Assembly: GCF_000685075.1 (NCBI RefSeq)
Contig: NZ_BAYD01000008.1
Span: 124,001 to 188,000, forward strand
Direction of reading: 5' to 3'
Length of the DNA: 64,000 bases
Source of the DNA: Paraburkholderia oxyphila NBRC 105797
GTDB lineage: Bacteria; Pseudomonadota; Gammaproteobacteria; Burkholderiales; Burkholderiaceae
Positions within the stretch are counted from its first letter, which is position 1; each line of letters begins with the position of its first letter. Shown piece by piece: positions 25,316-33,207 of the stretch. The translations under genes and the position numbers were made by a program. Under the pieces are notes generated by a model, which was not told where the DNA came from, did no database searches, and saw only the letters and a program-made list of their open reading frames with translations.

Positions 25316-27220
25316 TCATGCCTGTTGCAGAGGTTGCGCGAGGATCACCGCGGGATCGGCCCGATCCGTGCGATACATCGCGTCCACGAGCGCCGCGCGC
25401 TGCGCGAGCACCACACGCTGGTTGATCGAACCCTTGTCCGTCACCTCGCCGAGATCGAGGGACAGCGGAACGTCCATCACGCGCAGGCGCGTGATGCGCG
25501 TCGCGCTGCCGGTCGCGTCGCGATTGAGCCGGTTCAGGAGGCTGGCGAAGAATGCGCGCACGGCCGGCGCACTGACCACCTGCGCGGGGCTCGCATCCGG
25601 CCCGAGCCCCGCAAGCTGACGGCAGTCATCGATGCGCGGAAAGATCAGCACGCCGATGTCATCGCGGTTCATGCCGGTCACCACCGCGTCCTGCACGCAG
25701 GGCGCGCCGCCGCTCACGATGCGCGCGCGCATCGGGCCGACGCTCACGAACGTCCCCGAGCTGAGCTTGAAGTCCTCGGCGATGCGCCCGTCGAACATCA
25801 GCCCCAATTCTGGCCGCAGCGGATCGTAAAAGCGCACCGCATCGCCGGTCCGGTAGTAGCCCTCCTCGTCGAACACGTCGCGCTGCTCGTCCCCGCTCGC
25901 GCGCCAGTAGCCGCGCATCACGTGCGGCCCGCTAAAGCGCGCTTCCAGCTTGCCGTCCACGGGCACGAGCCGCGCCTCGCAGCCCGGCGCGGGCAGCCCG
26001 ATGTAGCCTGCACCCATGACCGGCCCCGTGGTGAACAGGCACGAGGGCGCCGTCTCCGTCATGCCGAGCCCGGCCATGATGCGGATGCGCTCGCCGCAAT
26101 GCGCCTCGGTCACGCGCTCGAGCCGGTCCCACGCGGCCTGCGAAAGACCCGCGCCGGCAAAGAAGTACATCTTGACGCGCGCGAAGAATGTCTCGCGCAG
26201 TTGCGCATCGGCTTCGAGCGCCGCAGTCAGTTCCTCCCAGCCCTTCGGCACGTTGAAATAGAGCGTCGGCGAGATCTCGCGCAGGTTGCGCAGGGTTTGC
26301 TCGAAGTGGCCGGCCACCGGCCTGCCGTCGTCGATATAAAGCGTGCCGCCGTTGTATAGCGCGATGCCCACGTTGTGGCTGCCGCCGAACGTGTGATTCC
26401 AGGGCAGCCAGTCCACCAGCACCGGCGGCTCCTCGCCGAACTGCGGGAACGTCTGCAACAGCATCTGCTGATTGCTGCACAGCATGCGGTGCGTCGTGGG
26501 CACCGCCTTCGGCAAGCGCGTCGAGCCCGACGTGAAGAGGAACTTCGCGATCGTGTCGCCGTTCACGCGCGCTTGCGCCGCGTCCACGTCGACGGGCCGC
26601 GTCGCGAGCAGCGCATCGAACGGCGTCCCGGCAGGCGCGCCGCCCGGGGGCGCCACGACCACGCGCTCGACATCGTGCGCCACGGCTGCATCGAGCGCTC
26701 TCGCGAACGCTGGGCCGTCGGCGGCGAACACGAGCCCGGGGTTCAGCAGTTGCAGCACGTGCTTCAACTTGCCGAAGTCGCTCGACACGAGCGAGTACGC
26801 GGGCGAAACCGGCACGAACGGCACTCCGGCCCACATCGCACCGAAGGCGAGCTGCAGGTGTTCGAGGTCGTTGCCGGACAGGATCGCCACGGGACGTTCG
26901 GCCGAGAGCCCGCGATCGAGCAGCGCCTGCCCGATCGAACGGGCGCGCTCGAGCATCTGCGCGTAGCTGATGCCGATCCAGTGGCCATCGGCGCCGCGGC
27001 GCGCGACGAGCCAGCGCTCGGGATGGGCCTGCGCGCCGCTCACGAGACGGTCCGTGAGGCGCCCGGGATACGCGCCGAGCGGCTCGCTCGAGCGCAGGTA
27101 CCAGCTCTCGCCATGCCGTTCGATGAGCGGCGCGGCTGAGCCCGTGGCGACGCGCCGGTAGCCGGCGAAGGCCGGGTTTGCGGCGTCACTGCCATGCTTG
27201 AGGGTCGGCTCCGGATTCAA
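25316..27220 (-). CDS. fcs: Feruloyl-CoA synthase
   Basis: A 634-residue ANL-superfamily ligase. The AMP-binding P-loop reads FTSGSTRLPKAVPTTH; the Arg where many ligases have Gly is compatible with the feruloyl-CoA synthase group. It is followed by LPWNHTFGGSHN, the A5-like GLGMTETAPSC and YRTGDAVRF. It activates ferulate, coumarate or caffeate to the CoA thioester with ATP. No ATG fits: the frame begins at TTG (27220) with AAGGAG 7 bases upstream, so I take TTG as the start. It is the third gene of ech-vdh-fcs-acd-MFS on the - strand. Confidence 0.93.
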   Translation of the reverse strand: MNPEPTLKHGSDAANPAFAGYRRVATGSAAPLIERHGESWYLRSSEPLGAYPGRLTDRLVSGAQAHPERWLVARRGADGHWIGISYAQMLERARSIGQALLDRGLSAERPVAILSGNDLEHLQLAFGAMWAGVPFVPVSPAYSLVSSDFGKLKHVLQLLNPGLVFAADGPAFARALDAAVAHDVERVVVAPPGGAPAGTPFDALLATRPVDVDAAQARVNGDTIAKFLFTSGSTRLPKAVPTTHRMLCSNQQMLLQTFPQFGEEPPVLVDWLPWNHTFGGSHNVGIALYNGGTLYIDDGRPVAGHFEQTLRNLREISPTLYFNVPKGWEELTAALEADAQLRETFFARVKMYFFAGAGLSQAAWDRLERVTEAHCGERIRIMAGLGMTETAPSCLFTTGPVMGAGYIGLPAPGCEARLVPVDGKLEARFSGPHVMRGYWRASGDEQRDVFDEEGYYRTGDAVRFYDPLRPELGLMFDGRIAEDFKLSSGTFVSVGPMRARIVSGGAPCVQDAVVTGMNRDDIGVLIFPRIDDCRQLAGLGPDASPAQVVSAPAVRAFFASLLNRLNRDATGSATRITRLRVMDVPLSLDLGEVTDKGSINQRVVLAQRAALVDAMYRTDRADPAVILAQPLQQA

Positions 27221-27316
27221 AGCCTGTCTCCTTGGAAGACCCGTGCCGGCGTGGTTGCTCGCGCCGGTACGGGATCGATATCGTTATGCGTGAAGCGTTC
27301 GGATCGCCCGGATGGC

Positions 27317-28768
27317 TCAGACCGGATAGTGGCGCGGTCCCGTCTGCACCGTGATCCAGCGCAGCTCGGTGAACTCGGCAATCGACGCCTTGCTGCCAAA
27401 GCGCCCATACCCGCTCGCCTTCATGCCGCCGAACGGCATTTGAGCCTCGTCGTGCACGGTCGGCCCGTTGATGTGGCAGATGCCCGACTCCACGCGCTTC
27501 GCCACGTTCATCGCGCGCGCGATGTCGCGGCTGAACACCGCGGCCGAAAGACCGTATTCGCTATCGTTCGCGACCTTCAGCGCCTCGTCGTCGCCCTCCA
27601 CCCGTTGCACGGTCACCACGGGGCCGAACGACTCGTCGGCATAAAGCTTCATCTCGCGCGTGACGTTTTCGACAATCACGGGCTGCATGACCGCGCCATT
27701 CACCTCGCAGCCCAGCGGCAGGTTCGCGCCCTTCTCCCGCGCGTCCTCCACCAGCGCGCGAATGCGCCGCGCCGAAGCCTCGCTCTCGAGCGTGCCGAGC
27801 ACGGAACCCGGCTGCGTCGGGTCGCCGGCCCTGAGCGTGCGCGCCTTCGCAACGAGCTTTGCGACGAACGCATCGGCGACCTTGCGATCGACGATCACGC
27901 GTTCAGTCGACATGCAGATCTGCCCTTGATTGAAGAACGCGCCGAATGCGATGGCATCGACGGCCGCATCGAGATCGGCGTCGTCGAGCACCAGCACGGG
28001 CGCCTTGCCGCCCAGCTCGAGCAGCGCCGGCTTCAGGTGCCGCGCGCAGAGCTCGGCGACGATACGCCCCACACGCGTCGACCCCGTGAAATTCACGCGC
28101 TTGACGGCCGGATTCGCGATCAGGCGCTCGACGATCGCGGGGGCGTCTTCGGGCGCATGCGTGAGCACGTTCACCACGCCCTCGCCCAGGCCCGCCTCGT
28201 TCAGCACTTCGCCAATCAGCGCGTGCACGCCGGGGCAGCCCTCCGAGGCCTTGAGCACCACCGTGTTGCCGCATGCGAGCGGCATGGCCAGCGCACGCGT
28301 GGCGAGAATCACGGGCGCGTTCCACGGCGCCATCCCGAGCACGACGCCGCACGGCTGGCGCACAGCCATCGCCAGGTTGCCGGGCACGTCCGAAGGGATC
28401 ACGGCGCCGTCGATCTGCGTGGTCATCGCCGCCGCCTCACGCAGCATGTTGGCCGCGAGCATCACGTTGAACCCGTACCAGTTGGCCATTGCCCCCGTTT
28501 CCGCGGCGCCGATGGCGATAAAGTCCGGGGTGCGCGCGTCCATGCGCCCGGCGGCGGCGAGCAGGCGCCCGCGGCGCTCGGTGGGCGTGAGCGCCGCCCA
28601 GGCCGGGAATGCGCGCGCCGCCGCCGCGACTGCGGCATCGGCGTCCTCCACCGTCGCGGCCGCCGCACGCGTAGCGACCTCGCCCGTCGCCGGATTGATG
28701 CGCGTGAAGGTCTTGCCGTGCGCCGCAGGCTGCGCTGCGCCGCCAATCAGCAGGCTGGTTTCGTGCAT
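27317..28768 (-). CDS. vdh: Vanillin dehydrogenase (aldehyde dehydrogenase family)
   Basis: A 483-residue aldehyde dehydrogenase. The general base Glu is in LLELGGKAPVLVLDD and the nucleophile Cys in NQGQICMSTERV; PWNAPVILATRA and GSTRVGR are the usual cofactor segments. It matches the vanillin/salicylaldehyde dehydrogenase group in sequence and position. It oxidises vanillin or 4-hydroxybenzaldehyde, released by the ech product, to vanillate or 4-hydroxybenzoate with NAD. AGAGGAAACC precedes the ATG. It lies 41 bases after ech. Confidence 0.9.
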   Translation of the reverse strand: MHETSLLIGGAAQPAAHGKTFTRINPATGEVATRAAAATVEDADAAVAAAARAFPAWAALTPTERRGRLLAAAGRMDARTPDFIAIGAAETGAMANWYGFNVMLAANMLREAAAMTTQIDGAVIPSDVPGNLAMAVRQPCGVVLGMAPWNAPVILATRALAMPLACGNTVVLKASEGCPGVHALIGEVLNEAGLGEGVVNVLTHAPEDAPAIVERLIANPAVKRVNFTGSTRVGRIVAELCARHLKPALLELGGKAPVLVLDDADLDAAVDAIAFGAFFNQGQICMSTERVIVDRKVADAFVAKLVAKARTLRAGDPTQPGSVLGTLESEASARRIRALVEDAREKGANLPLGCEVNGAVMQPVIVENVTREMKLYADESFGPVVTVQRVEGDDEALKVANDSEYGLSAAVFSRDIARAMNVAKRVESGICHINGPTVHDEAQMPFGGMKASGYGRFGSKASIAEFTELRWITVQTGPRHYPV

Positions 28769-28809
28769 GTCGTGGTTTCCTCTCCGTCCGTTCTCTTCGA
28801 TGCCGCCGT

Positions 28810-29637
28810 TTAGCGCTTGTAGGTCTGCAGACCCGGCTTGATGCTCTTGTCGTCGAGGAACTGTTTGAGGCCCTGCTCGCGGCCACCTTCCGGGTCACGG
28901 TGGTTCGCCTGATCGAGCTTCGCGTAGAGATAGTCCTCGTTCTGCTCCCACGTCAGTTCGCGCGAACGCTTGAAGCCGTGCTTGGCGTTGCGCAACACGA
29001 CCGGGTTCTTGTCGAGCAGCTTCGCGGCCAGCGCCAGCGTTTCCTCGCGCAACTGCGCGAGCGGCACGCTCCTGTTCACGAGGCCCATCTTCGCGGCCTG
29101 CTGGCCGGTAAAGGTATCGCCCGTCATGATGTAGTAGAGCGCCTCGCGATGGCCGACCGTATCGGCCATCGCCTTGCTCACCAGGTTGCCCGGCGGAATG
29201 CCCCAGTTGATCTCGGAGAGACCGAACACCGCTTCGTCGGCGGCAATCGCGAGATCGCACGCCACCAGCGGCGAGAAACCGCCACCGAAGCACCAGCCGT
29301 TGACCATCGCGATGGTCGGCTTCGAATACATGCGCAGCAGCTGCCATTGCCAGCGGCTCGCGTCGCGGCGGATGCGCTCCTGCAGCACGTCGGGGCCGGC
29401 GTCGACTTCGCGGAAGTACTCCTTCAGGTCCATGCCCGCCGTCCACGCTGAGCCTTCGCCGGTCAGCACGAGCACCTGCGCTTCGGCATCGAGCTCGAGG
29501 GTTTCGAGCACGTCGATCATCTCCTTGTTGAGCGTCGGGCTCATGGCGTTGCGCTTTTCCGGGCGATTGAGCGTCACCCACGCGATACCGCCCTGCACCG
29601 CGACCTTGACCGTTTCCCAGCGACCTTCGTAACTCAT
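28810..29637 (-). CDS. ech: p-Hydroxycinnamoyl-CoA hydratase/lyase
   Basis: A 275-residue crotonase-fold enzyme that hydrates feruloyl-CoA and splits it to vanillin and acetyl-CoA. The oxyanion-hole segments SAWTAGMDLKEYF and NGWCFGGGFSPLVACD, the catalytic-Glu region FGLSEINWGIPPGN, and the YLYAKLDQ segment with the substrate-binding Tyr are all present and close to known HCHL enzymes. GGAGATGAAAG precedes the ATG. It is the first gene of the ferulate operon, divergent from the MarR regulator. Confidence 0.95.
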   Translation of the reverse strand: MSYEGRWETVKVAVQGGIAWVTLNRPEKRNAMSPTLNKEMIDVLETLELDAEAQVLVLTGEGSAWTAGMDLKEYFREVDAGPDVLQERIRRDASRWQWQLLRMYSKPTIAMVNGWCFGGGFSPLVACDLAIAADEAVFGLSEINWGIPPGNLVSKAMADTVGHREALYYIMTGDTFTGQQAAKMGLVNRSVPLAQLREETLALAAKLLDKNPVVLRNAKHGFKRSRELTWEQNEDYLYAKLDQANHRDPEGGREQGLKQFLDDKSIKPGLQTYKR

Positions 29638-29681
29638 CTTTCATCTCCGTGGACACTGCCGCACTCGCGGCTTGAAATCAA

Positions 29682-29713
29682 TTTACTATCAGGCTACCTG
29701 ATATGTAAAGTAG
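29682..29713. promoter_or_regulatory. Divergent overlapping promoters around the MarR operator
   Basis: Toward ech (- strand), TTTACA (29706-29711) and TAAATT (29682-29687) make a -35/-10 pair with an 18-base spacer. Toward marR (+ strand), TTTACT (29684-29689) and TAAAGT (29708-29713) make a mirror pair with an 18-base spacer. The inverted repeat fills the spacers of both, so one bound repressor would block both directions. The boxes are near-consensus matches only. Confidence 0.45.
29689..29705. promoter_or_regulatory. Inverted repeat TATCAGG-CTA-CCTGATA, candidate MarR operator
   Basis: A perfect 7-bp inverted repeat with a 3-base centre, in the gap between ech and the MarR gene. Its size suits a MarR dimer. 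Regulators of this type (CouR, FerR) are known to bind such sites in hydroxycinnamate operons and to release them on binding the hydroxycinnamoyl-CoA. Confidence 0.65.
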
Positions 29714-29758
29714 AATATGATCTCGTTGGTACAAACCCGTAAGCCGTTTTTGAACCCG

Positions 29759-30256
29759 ATGACACAGAAAACTTCCGCCGCCGCGCCACGCGCGGCCCGC
29801 ACGCGAGAGTCCGCCGAAGGCGGACTGCATGTCGCCCAGCCCATGCGCCTGAGCTATCTGATCGGCCAGCTCGACCGCGTCGTCTCGCGCCGGCTTTCCG
29901 AAGCGCTCGCACGCCACGGCATCACGTTGCCCCAATACACCGCGCTTTCCGTGCTGCGCGCGCGCGGCCGTTCGTCGAACGCGCAGATCGCCGAGCGCTC
30001 GTTCATCACGCCACAGGCCGCCAACGAAGTCGTGAAGACGATGGAGGCGAACGGCTGGGTCATGCGTGAGGCCGACCCGCTGAACCGGCGCGTGGTGCTG
30101 CTCTCGCTCACGCAGGCCGGCCATGCGCTGCTGGGCGAATGCGACGCCGCCGCCGATCACGTCGAAGGCGCAATGCTCGACGATATGGACACCGAAACGG
30201 CGCAGCAGCTGCACGCGTTGCTGCACGCCTGCGTGCGTAATCTGCGTGCGGCGTAG
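29759..30256 (+). CDS. MarR family regulator, probable hydroxycinnamate-operon repressor
   Basis: A 165-residue MarR protein (from the ATG at 29759). The core runs LSYLIGQLDRVVSRRLSEALA, then ITLPQYTALSVLRARG, the recognition region NAQIAERSFITPQAANEVVKTME and the wing DPLNRRVVLLSLT. An in-frame ATG at 29717 exists, but it lies so close to the promoter boxes that 29759 is likelier; neither has a strong ribosome site. Divergent from ech with an inverted repeat between, it fits the CouR/FerR type that senses hydroxycinnamoyl-CoA esters. The amidohydrolase follows 51 bases later. Confidence 0.85.
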   Translation: MTQKTSAAAPRAARTRESAEGGLHVAQPMRLSYLIGQLDRVVSRRLSEALARHGITLPQYTALSVLRARGRSSNAQIAERSFITPQAANEVVKTMEANGWVMREADPLNRRVVLLSLTQAGHALLGECDAAADHVEGAMLDDMDTETAQQLHALLHACVRNLRAA

Positions 30257-30307
30257 CGCCCACGGCCACTCGAAAAAAGCGACTCAAAAAGACCGCAGGA
30301 GACACGC

Positions 30308-31279
30308 GTGAACATTGACCAGCTCGTTGCCATCGACACCCACGTGCACGCCGAAGTGTCGTGCTGCCAGCCGCCCGACCTCTTCGCGCGCGAATTTGAC
30401 GAGGCGGCCGACAAGTACTTCGGCACCGTGCTCAGGCAGGGCCGCCGTCCGACGATTCCGGAAACGATCGCGCACTACCGCGAGCGCAAGATCGGCTTCG
30501 TGATGTTCACGGTCGATTGCGAGGCGAACATCGGACGGCGACGCATTGCGAACGAAGAGATCGCGGACTTCGCGCAACAGAACGCCGACATCATGATCGC
30601 GTTCGCCAGCATCGATCCGCACAAGGGCAAGCTCGGCGCGCGCGAAGCGCGACGGCTGATCGAAGCGCACGGTGTGCGCGGCTTCAAGTTTCATCCCACG
30701 ATGCAGGGCTTTTTTGCCAACGACCGCCTTGCCTGGCCGCTTTACGAGGTGATCGCCGAGCATGGCTTGCCGGCCGTCTTTCACAGCGGCCATTCGGGCA
30801 TGGGCTCGGGCATGCGCGGCGGCGGCGGGTTGCGCCTGAAGTATTCGGAGCCCATCCATCTCGACGATGTAGCCGCCGATTTCCCCGACATGAAGATCGT
30901 GATCGCGCATCCATCGTGGCCCTGGCAGGAGCAGGCGCTCTCCATCGCGCTGCACAAACCCAACGTGTATATCGATCTTTCCGGCTGGTCGCCGAAGTAC
31001 TTCTCGCCGGAACTCGTGAAGTATGCGAATACGCTGCTGCGCGAGCGTGTATTGTTCGCTTCCGATTTTCCCTTGATCCGGCCGGATCGCTGGCTGGCCG
31101 ATTTCGATACGCTCGATGTGAAACCGGAAGTGCGACCGCTGATCCTCAAGGAGAACGCGATTCGCTTATTGAATCTCCAAGTGCCGGCGGCGGGGCAAGT
31201 TTGCGATGAACGTGCTGCACGTTCGCAAGCTCCGGGATCCCGGCTTTTGCCGCCGGATAGCTGCGCAACTGATCGGTGA
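30308..31279 (+). CDS. Amidohydrolase-superfamily protein, 3' end altered by an IS fragment
   Basis: A 323-codon TIM-barrel amidohydrolase of the ACMSD-like type. His12 and His14 in DTHVHAE, His in FHSGHSG, His in IAHPSWPW and Asp in ASDFPLIRPDRW are the expected metal ligands and catalytic Asp. The start is a GTG with AGGAG 6 bases upstream. Residues after about 294 (LLNLQ) look foreign: they are read through an antisense IS6-family fragment, so the native C-terminus is lost or changed. Related hydrolases (CouO, PhdB-like) act on aryl beta-keto acyl-CoA in coenzyme-A-dependent hydroxycinnamate breakdown. That role here is inference. Confidence 0.75.
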   Translation: MNIDQLVAIDTHVHAEVSCCQPPDLFAREFDEAADKYFGTVLRQGRRPTIPETIAHYRERKIGFVMFTVDCEANIGRRRIANEEIADFAQQNADIMIAFASIDPHKGKLGAREARRLIEAHGVRGFKFHPTMQGFFANDRLAWPLYEVIAEHGLPAVFHSGHSGMGSGMRGGGGLRLKYSEPIHLDDVAADFPDMKIVIAHPSWPWQEQALSIALHKPNVYIDLSGWSPKYFSPELVKYANTLLRERVLFASDFPLIRPDRWLADFDTLDVKPEVRPLILKENAIRLLNLQVPAAGQVCDERAARSQAPGSRLLPPDSCATDR

Positions 31280-31320
31280 CGATCTTGCGCGGATTTCGTC
31301 TTCTTCATCACCTGATCCCG
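31212..31320 (-). pseudogene. Frameshifted fragment of an IS6-family transposase
   Basis: On the - strand the bases read PRKIVTDQLRSYPAAKAGIP and then ELANVQHV, matching the segment around a catalytic Asp of IS6/IS26-like DDE transposases. In another frame the preceding bases give DQVMKKTKSA, the usual lead-in to that motif; a loss of two bases between the parts explains the shift. The rest of the transposase and both terminal repeats are gone. It overlaps the 3' end of the amidohydrolase gene in antisense and ends just before the FAD-linked oxidase, marking a border between modules. Confidence 0.8.
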
Positions 31321-31335
31321 CCGCCCACGTCCTCT

Positions 31336-32718
31336 TCAACCTGACAAAGCCGGCTGGATGTTCTGGTTCACACGGAACAGGTTATCGGGGTCAAACGTGC
31401 GCTTGACTGCAGAAAGACGCGGGTAGTTGTCGCGGAAGCTGGCCATCACCCGTCCCTCTCCCTCTTCCATCATGAAGTTCACATACGCCCCTCCGGCCGA
31501 GTGGGGATGCAACGCGGTCTGATAGTCGCGCGCCCACGCACTAATCCGGTCCGCATTCGCCGCATCGGGATCGACGCCGACGAACACCGCCGCCCAACGG
31601 GCATCGCGGTAACTGAACGCGGTTTCGTTGCGGCCGACCCGGTGCGCGGCTCCGTCGATCGGGTAGAGGTGCATGGTCGAGTGCATCGTCGGCAGTCGTT
31701 CGGCATACTGCGCGTACAGTGCAATCGCTTCGTCGGACAAATCGTTGAAGAAGTCCGCACGCCAATACCACTGCAGCCCGGGCGGATAGAGGCCGTCGAA
31801 CGCGCGTTGCAGCATCGGGAATGGCAGCGCGTGAACCCCGTGCAGCGCGGGAGCGGTCGCCCGCACCGGGGCGAAAGCCGCATCGGCCAGTGCGAGATCA
31901 CCGGTCCAGCACCAGACCACCGCACACATTTTTTGCAGGTGCAAGGACTCCGGAAACGGCGCCACTGGCGGAACGGTCATGAACGCGAAAAAGCCGTTGA
32001 GCTCGTCTGGCGCATCGACGATGAATGCGCGGTACCACTTCATGATCTCCGTGGCGCGCTCGAGCGGCCACAGTGTCGGCCCGGCGACCACGGTCGATAC
32101 CGGATGCAGCCGGAATTCGAAGGACGTCACCACCCCAAAATTGCCGCCGCCACCGCGCAGTGCCCAGAAGAGCGCCTCGTTGCTGTGTTCGCTCGCGGTG
32201 ACGAACCGTCCGTCGGCGAGCACCACGTCGGCGGACAGCAGGTTGTCGATCGAGAGCCCGTAGCGGCGCGTCAAATGACCGATGCCGCCCCCGAGCGTCA
32301 GGCCGCCGACGCCGGTTGTACTGATGATTCCGCTCGGCGTGGCGAGCCCAAACGCATGCGTCGCGTGATCGACGTCGCGCCATCGGCAGCCTCCCTCCGC
32401 GCGCACGGTGCGCGCGACCGGGTCGACGCGGATGCCCCGCATGTCGGAAAGATCGATCACCAGGCCGTCGTCGCAAATGCCGAGGCCGCCGCCGTTATGG
32501 CCGCCGCCCCGCACGGCCAGCAGCAGCCGATGCTGGCGCGCGAAGTTCACGGACGCGATCACGTCCGCAACGTCGGCACATCGAGCAATCAAGGCCGGAC
32601 GTTTCGAAATCATTGCGTTGAAGACTCTGCGGGCGTCATCGTAGCCAGCATCTGCCGGCTGGATGACGTCTCCACGAAGGCTTGCGCGCCAGGCGCCCAG
32701 ATCGTCGTCGTCGAACAT
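31336..32718 (-). CDS. FAD-binding (PCMH/BBE-type) oxidoreductase
   Basis: A 460-residue FAD-linked oxidase. The PCMH-type FAD domain has RGGGHNGGGLG, whose His is the usual site of covalent FAD attachment, then GIISTTGVGGLTLGGGIGHLTRRYG and LRGGGGNFGVVTSFEF. The berberine-bridge C-terminal element is VNFMMEEGEG and PDNLFRVNQNI. It would oxidise an alcohol, sugar or amine with oxygen or another acceptor. I chose the ATG at 32718 with GAGGAG 7 bases upstream; an in-frame start 20 codons earlier lacks support. It is divergent from DUF4242. Confidence 0.88.
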   Translation of the reverse strand: MFDDDDLGAWRASLRGDVIQPADAGYDDARRVFNAMISKRPALIARCADVADVIASVNFARQHRLLLAVRGGGHNGGGLGICDDGLVIDLSDMRGIRVDPVARTVRAEGGCRWRDVDHATHAFGLATPSGIISTTGVGGLTLGGGIGHLTRRYGLSIDNLLSADVVLADGRFVTASEHSNEALFWALRGGGGNFGVVTSFEFRLHPVSTVVAGPTLWPLERATEIMKWYRAFIVDAPDELNGFFAFMTVPPVAPFPESLHLQKMCAVVWCWTGDLALADAAFAPVRATAPALHGVHALPFPMLQRAFDGLYPPGLQWYWRADFFNDLSDEAIALYAQYAERLPTMHSTMHLYPIDGAAHRVGRNETAFSYRDARWAAVFVGVDPDAANADRISAWARDYQTALHPHSAGGAYVNFMMEEGEGRVMASFRDNYPRLSAVKRTFDPDNLFRVNQNIQPALSG

Positions 32719-32931
32719 GTCGATCTCCTCGCAGGTTTCATGGCACTCACTGTAGGCGTACGGGCGACCACAGACCATCCACAGGATTGATCAAATTGCC
32801 CGTTGCCCGGCGACAGGCTCGCTAGTCAATTCTGACTACGATGATGCAAGCGCGTGCTTGACGCGTCGCAGGGGCGTCACTACAACGTACATATGGCGAG
32901 CCGTAAGCGTCCCGTCAGAGGAGAGAAACCG

Positions 32932-33189
32932 GTGTCCCTATTTCTCATCGAACGCCAGTTCGCCGAAGAACTGAAGCTGGACGCTGCCGATGCGGCGGCG
33001 CTCAAGGAAATCAACGACGCGAGCGGCGTCAACTGGCTATTCTCGTTCCTGTCGGCGGACCGACGAAAGACTTACTGTCTCTATGAGGCGGCGAGCGCCG
33101 ATGCGATCCGCGAAGCGGCCAGACGCGCTGGCTTGCCGGCCGACGTGGTGGTCGAAGTGAGCGAGTTGCGGCCCGAAGCGTTCATCTAG
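32932..33189 (+). CDS. DUF4242-family small protein
   Basis: An 85-residue protein starting at a GTG (VSLFLIERQFAEELKL). AGAGGAGAG lies 7 bases before this GTG, and relatives start exactly here, so I reject the upstream ATG at 32893. The rest, NWLFSFLSADRRKTYCLYEA, AIREAARRAGLPADVVVEVSE, is the compact ferredoxin-like DUF4242 fold; some relatives bind nickel. Function unknown. The large LuxR gene follows 18 bases later, so they form one transcript. A sensor or partner role is possible. Confidence 0.75.
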   Translation: MSLFLIERQFAEELKLDAADAAALKEINDASGVNWLFSFLSADRRKTYCLYEAASADAIREAARRAGLPADVVVEVSELRPEAFI

Positions 33190-33207
33190 GCTTCGGAGGC
33201 AGGCCTG

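Noticed and set aside
25316..27220. A disabled feruloyl-CoA synthase because Arg replaces Gly in the P-loop
   Set aside because: Basic residues at that position are compatible with the feruloyl-CoA synthase group, and all other motifs are intact.
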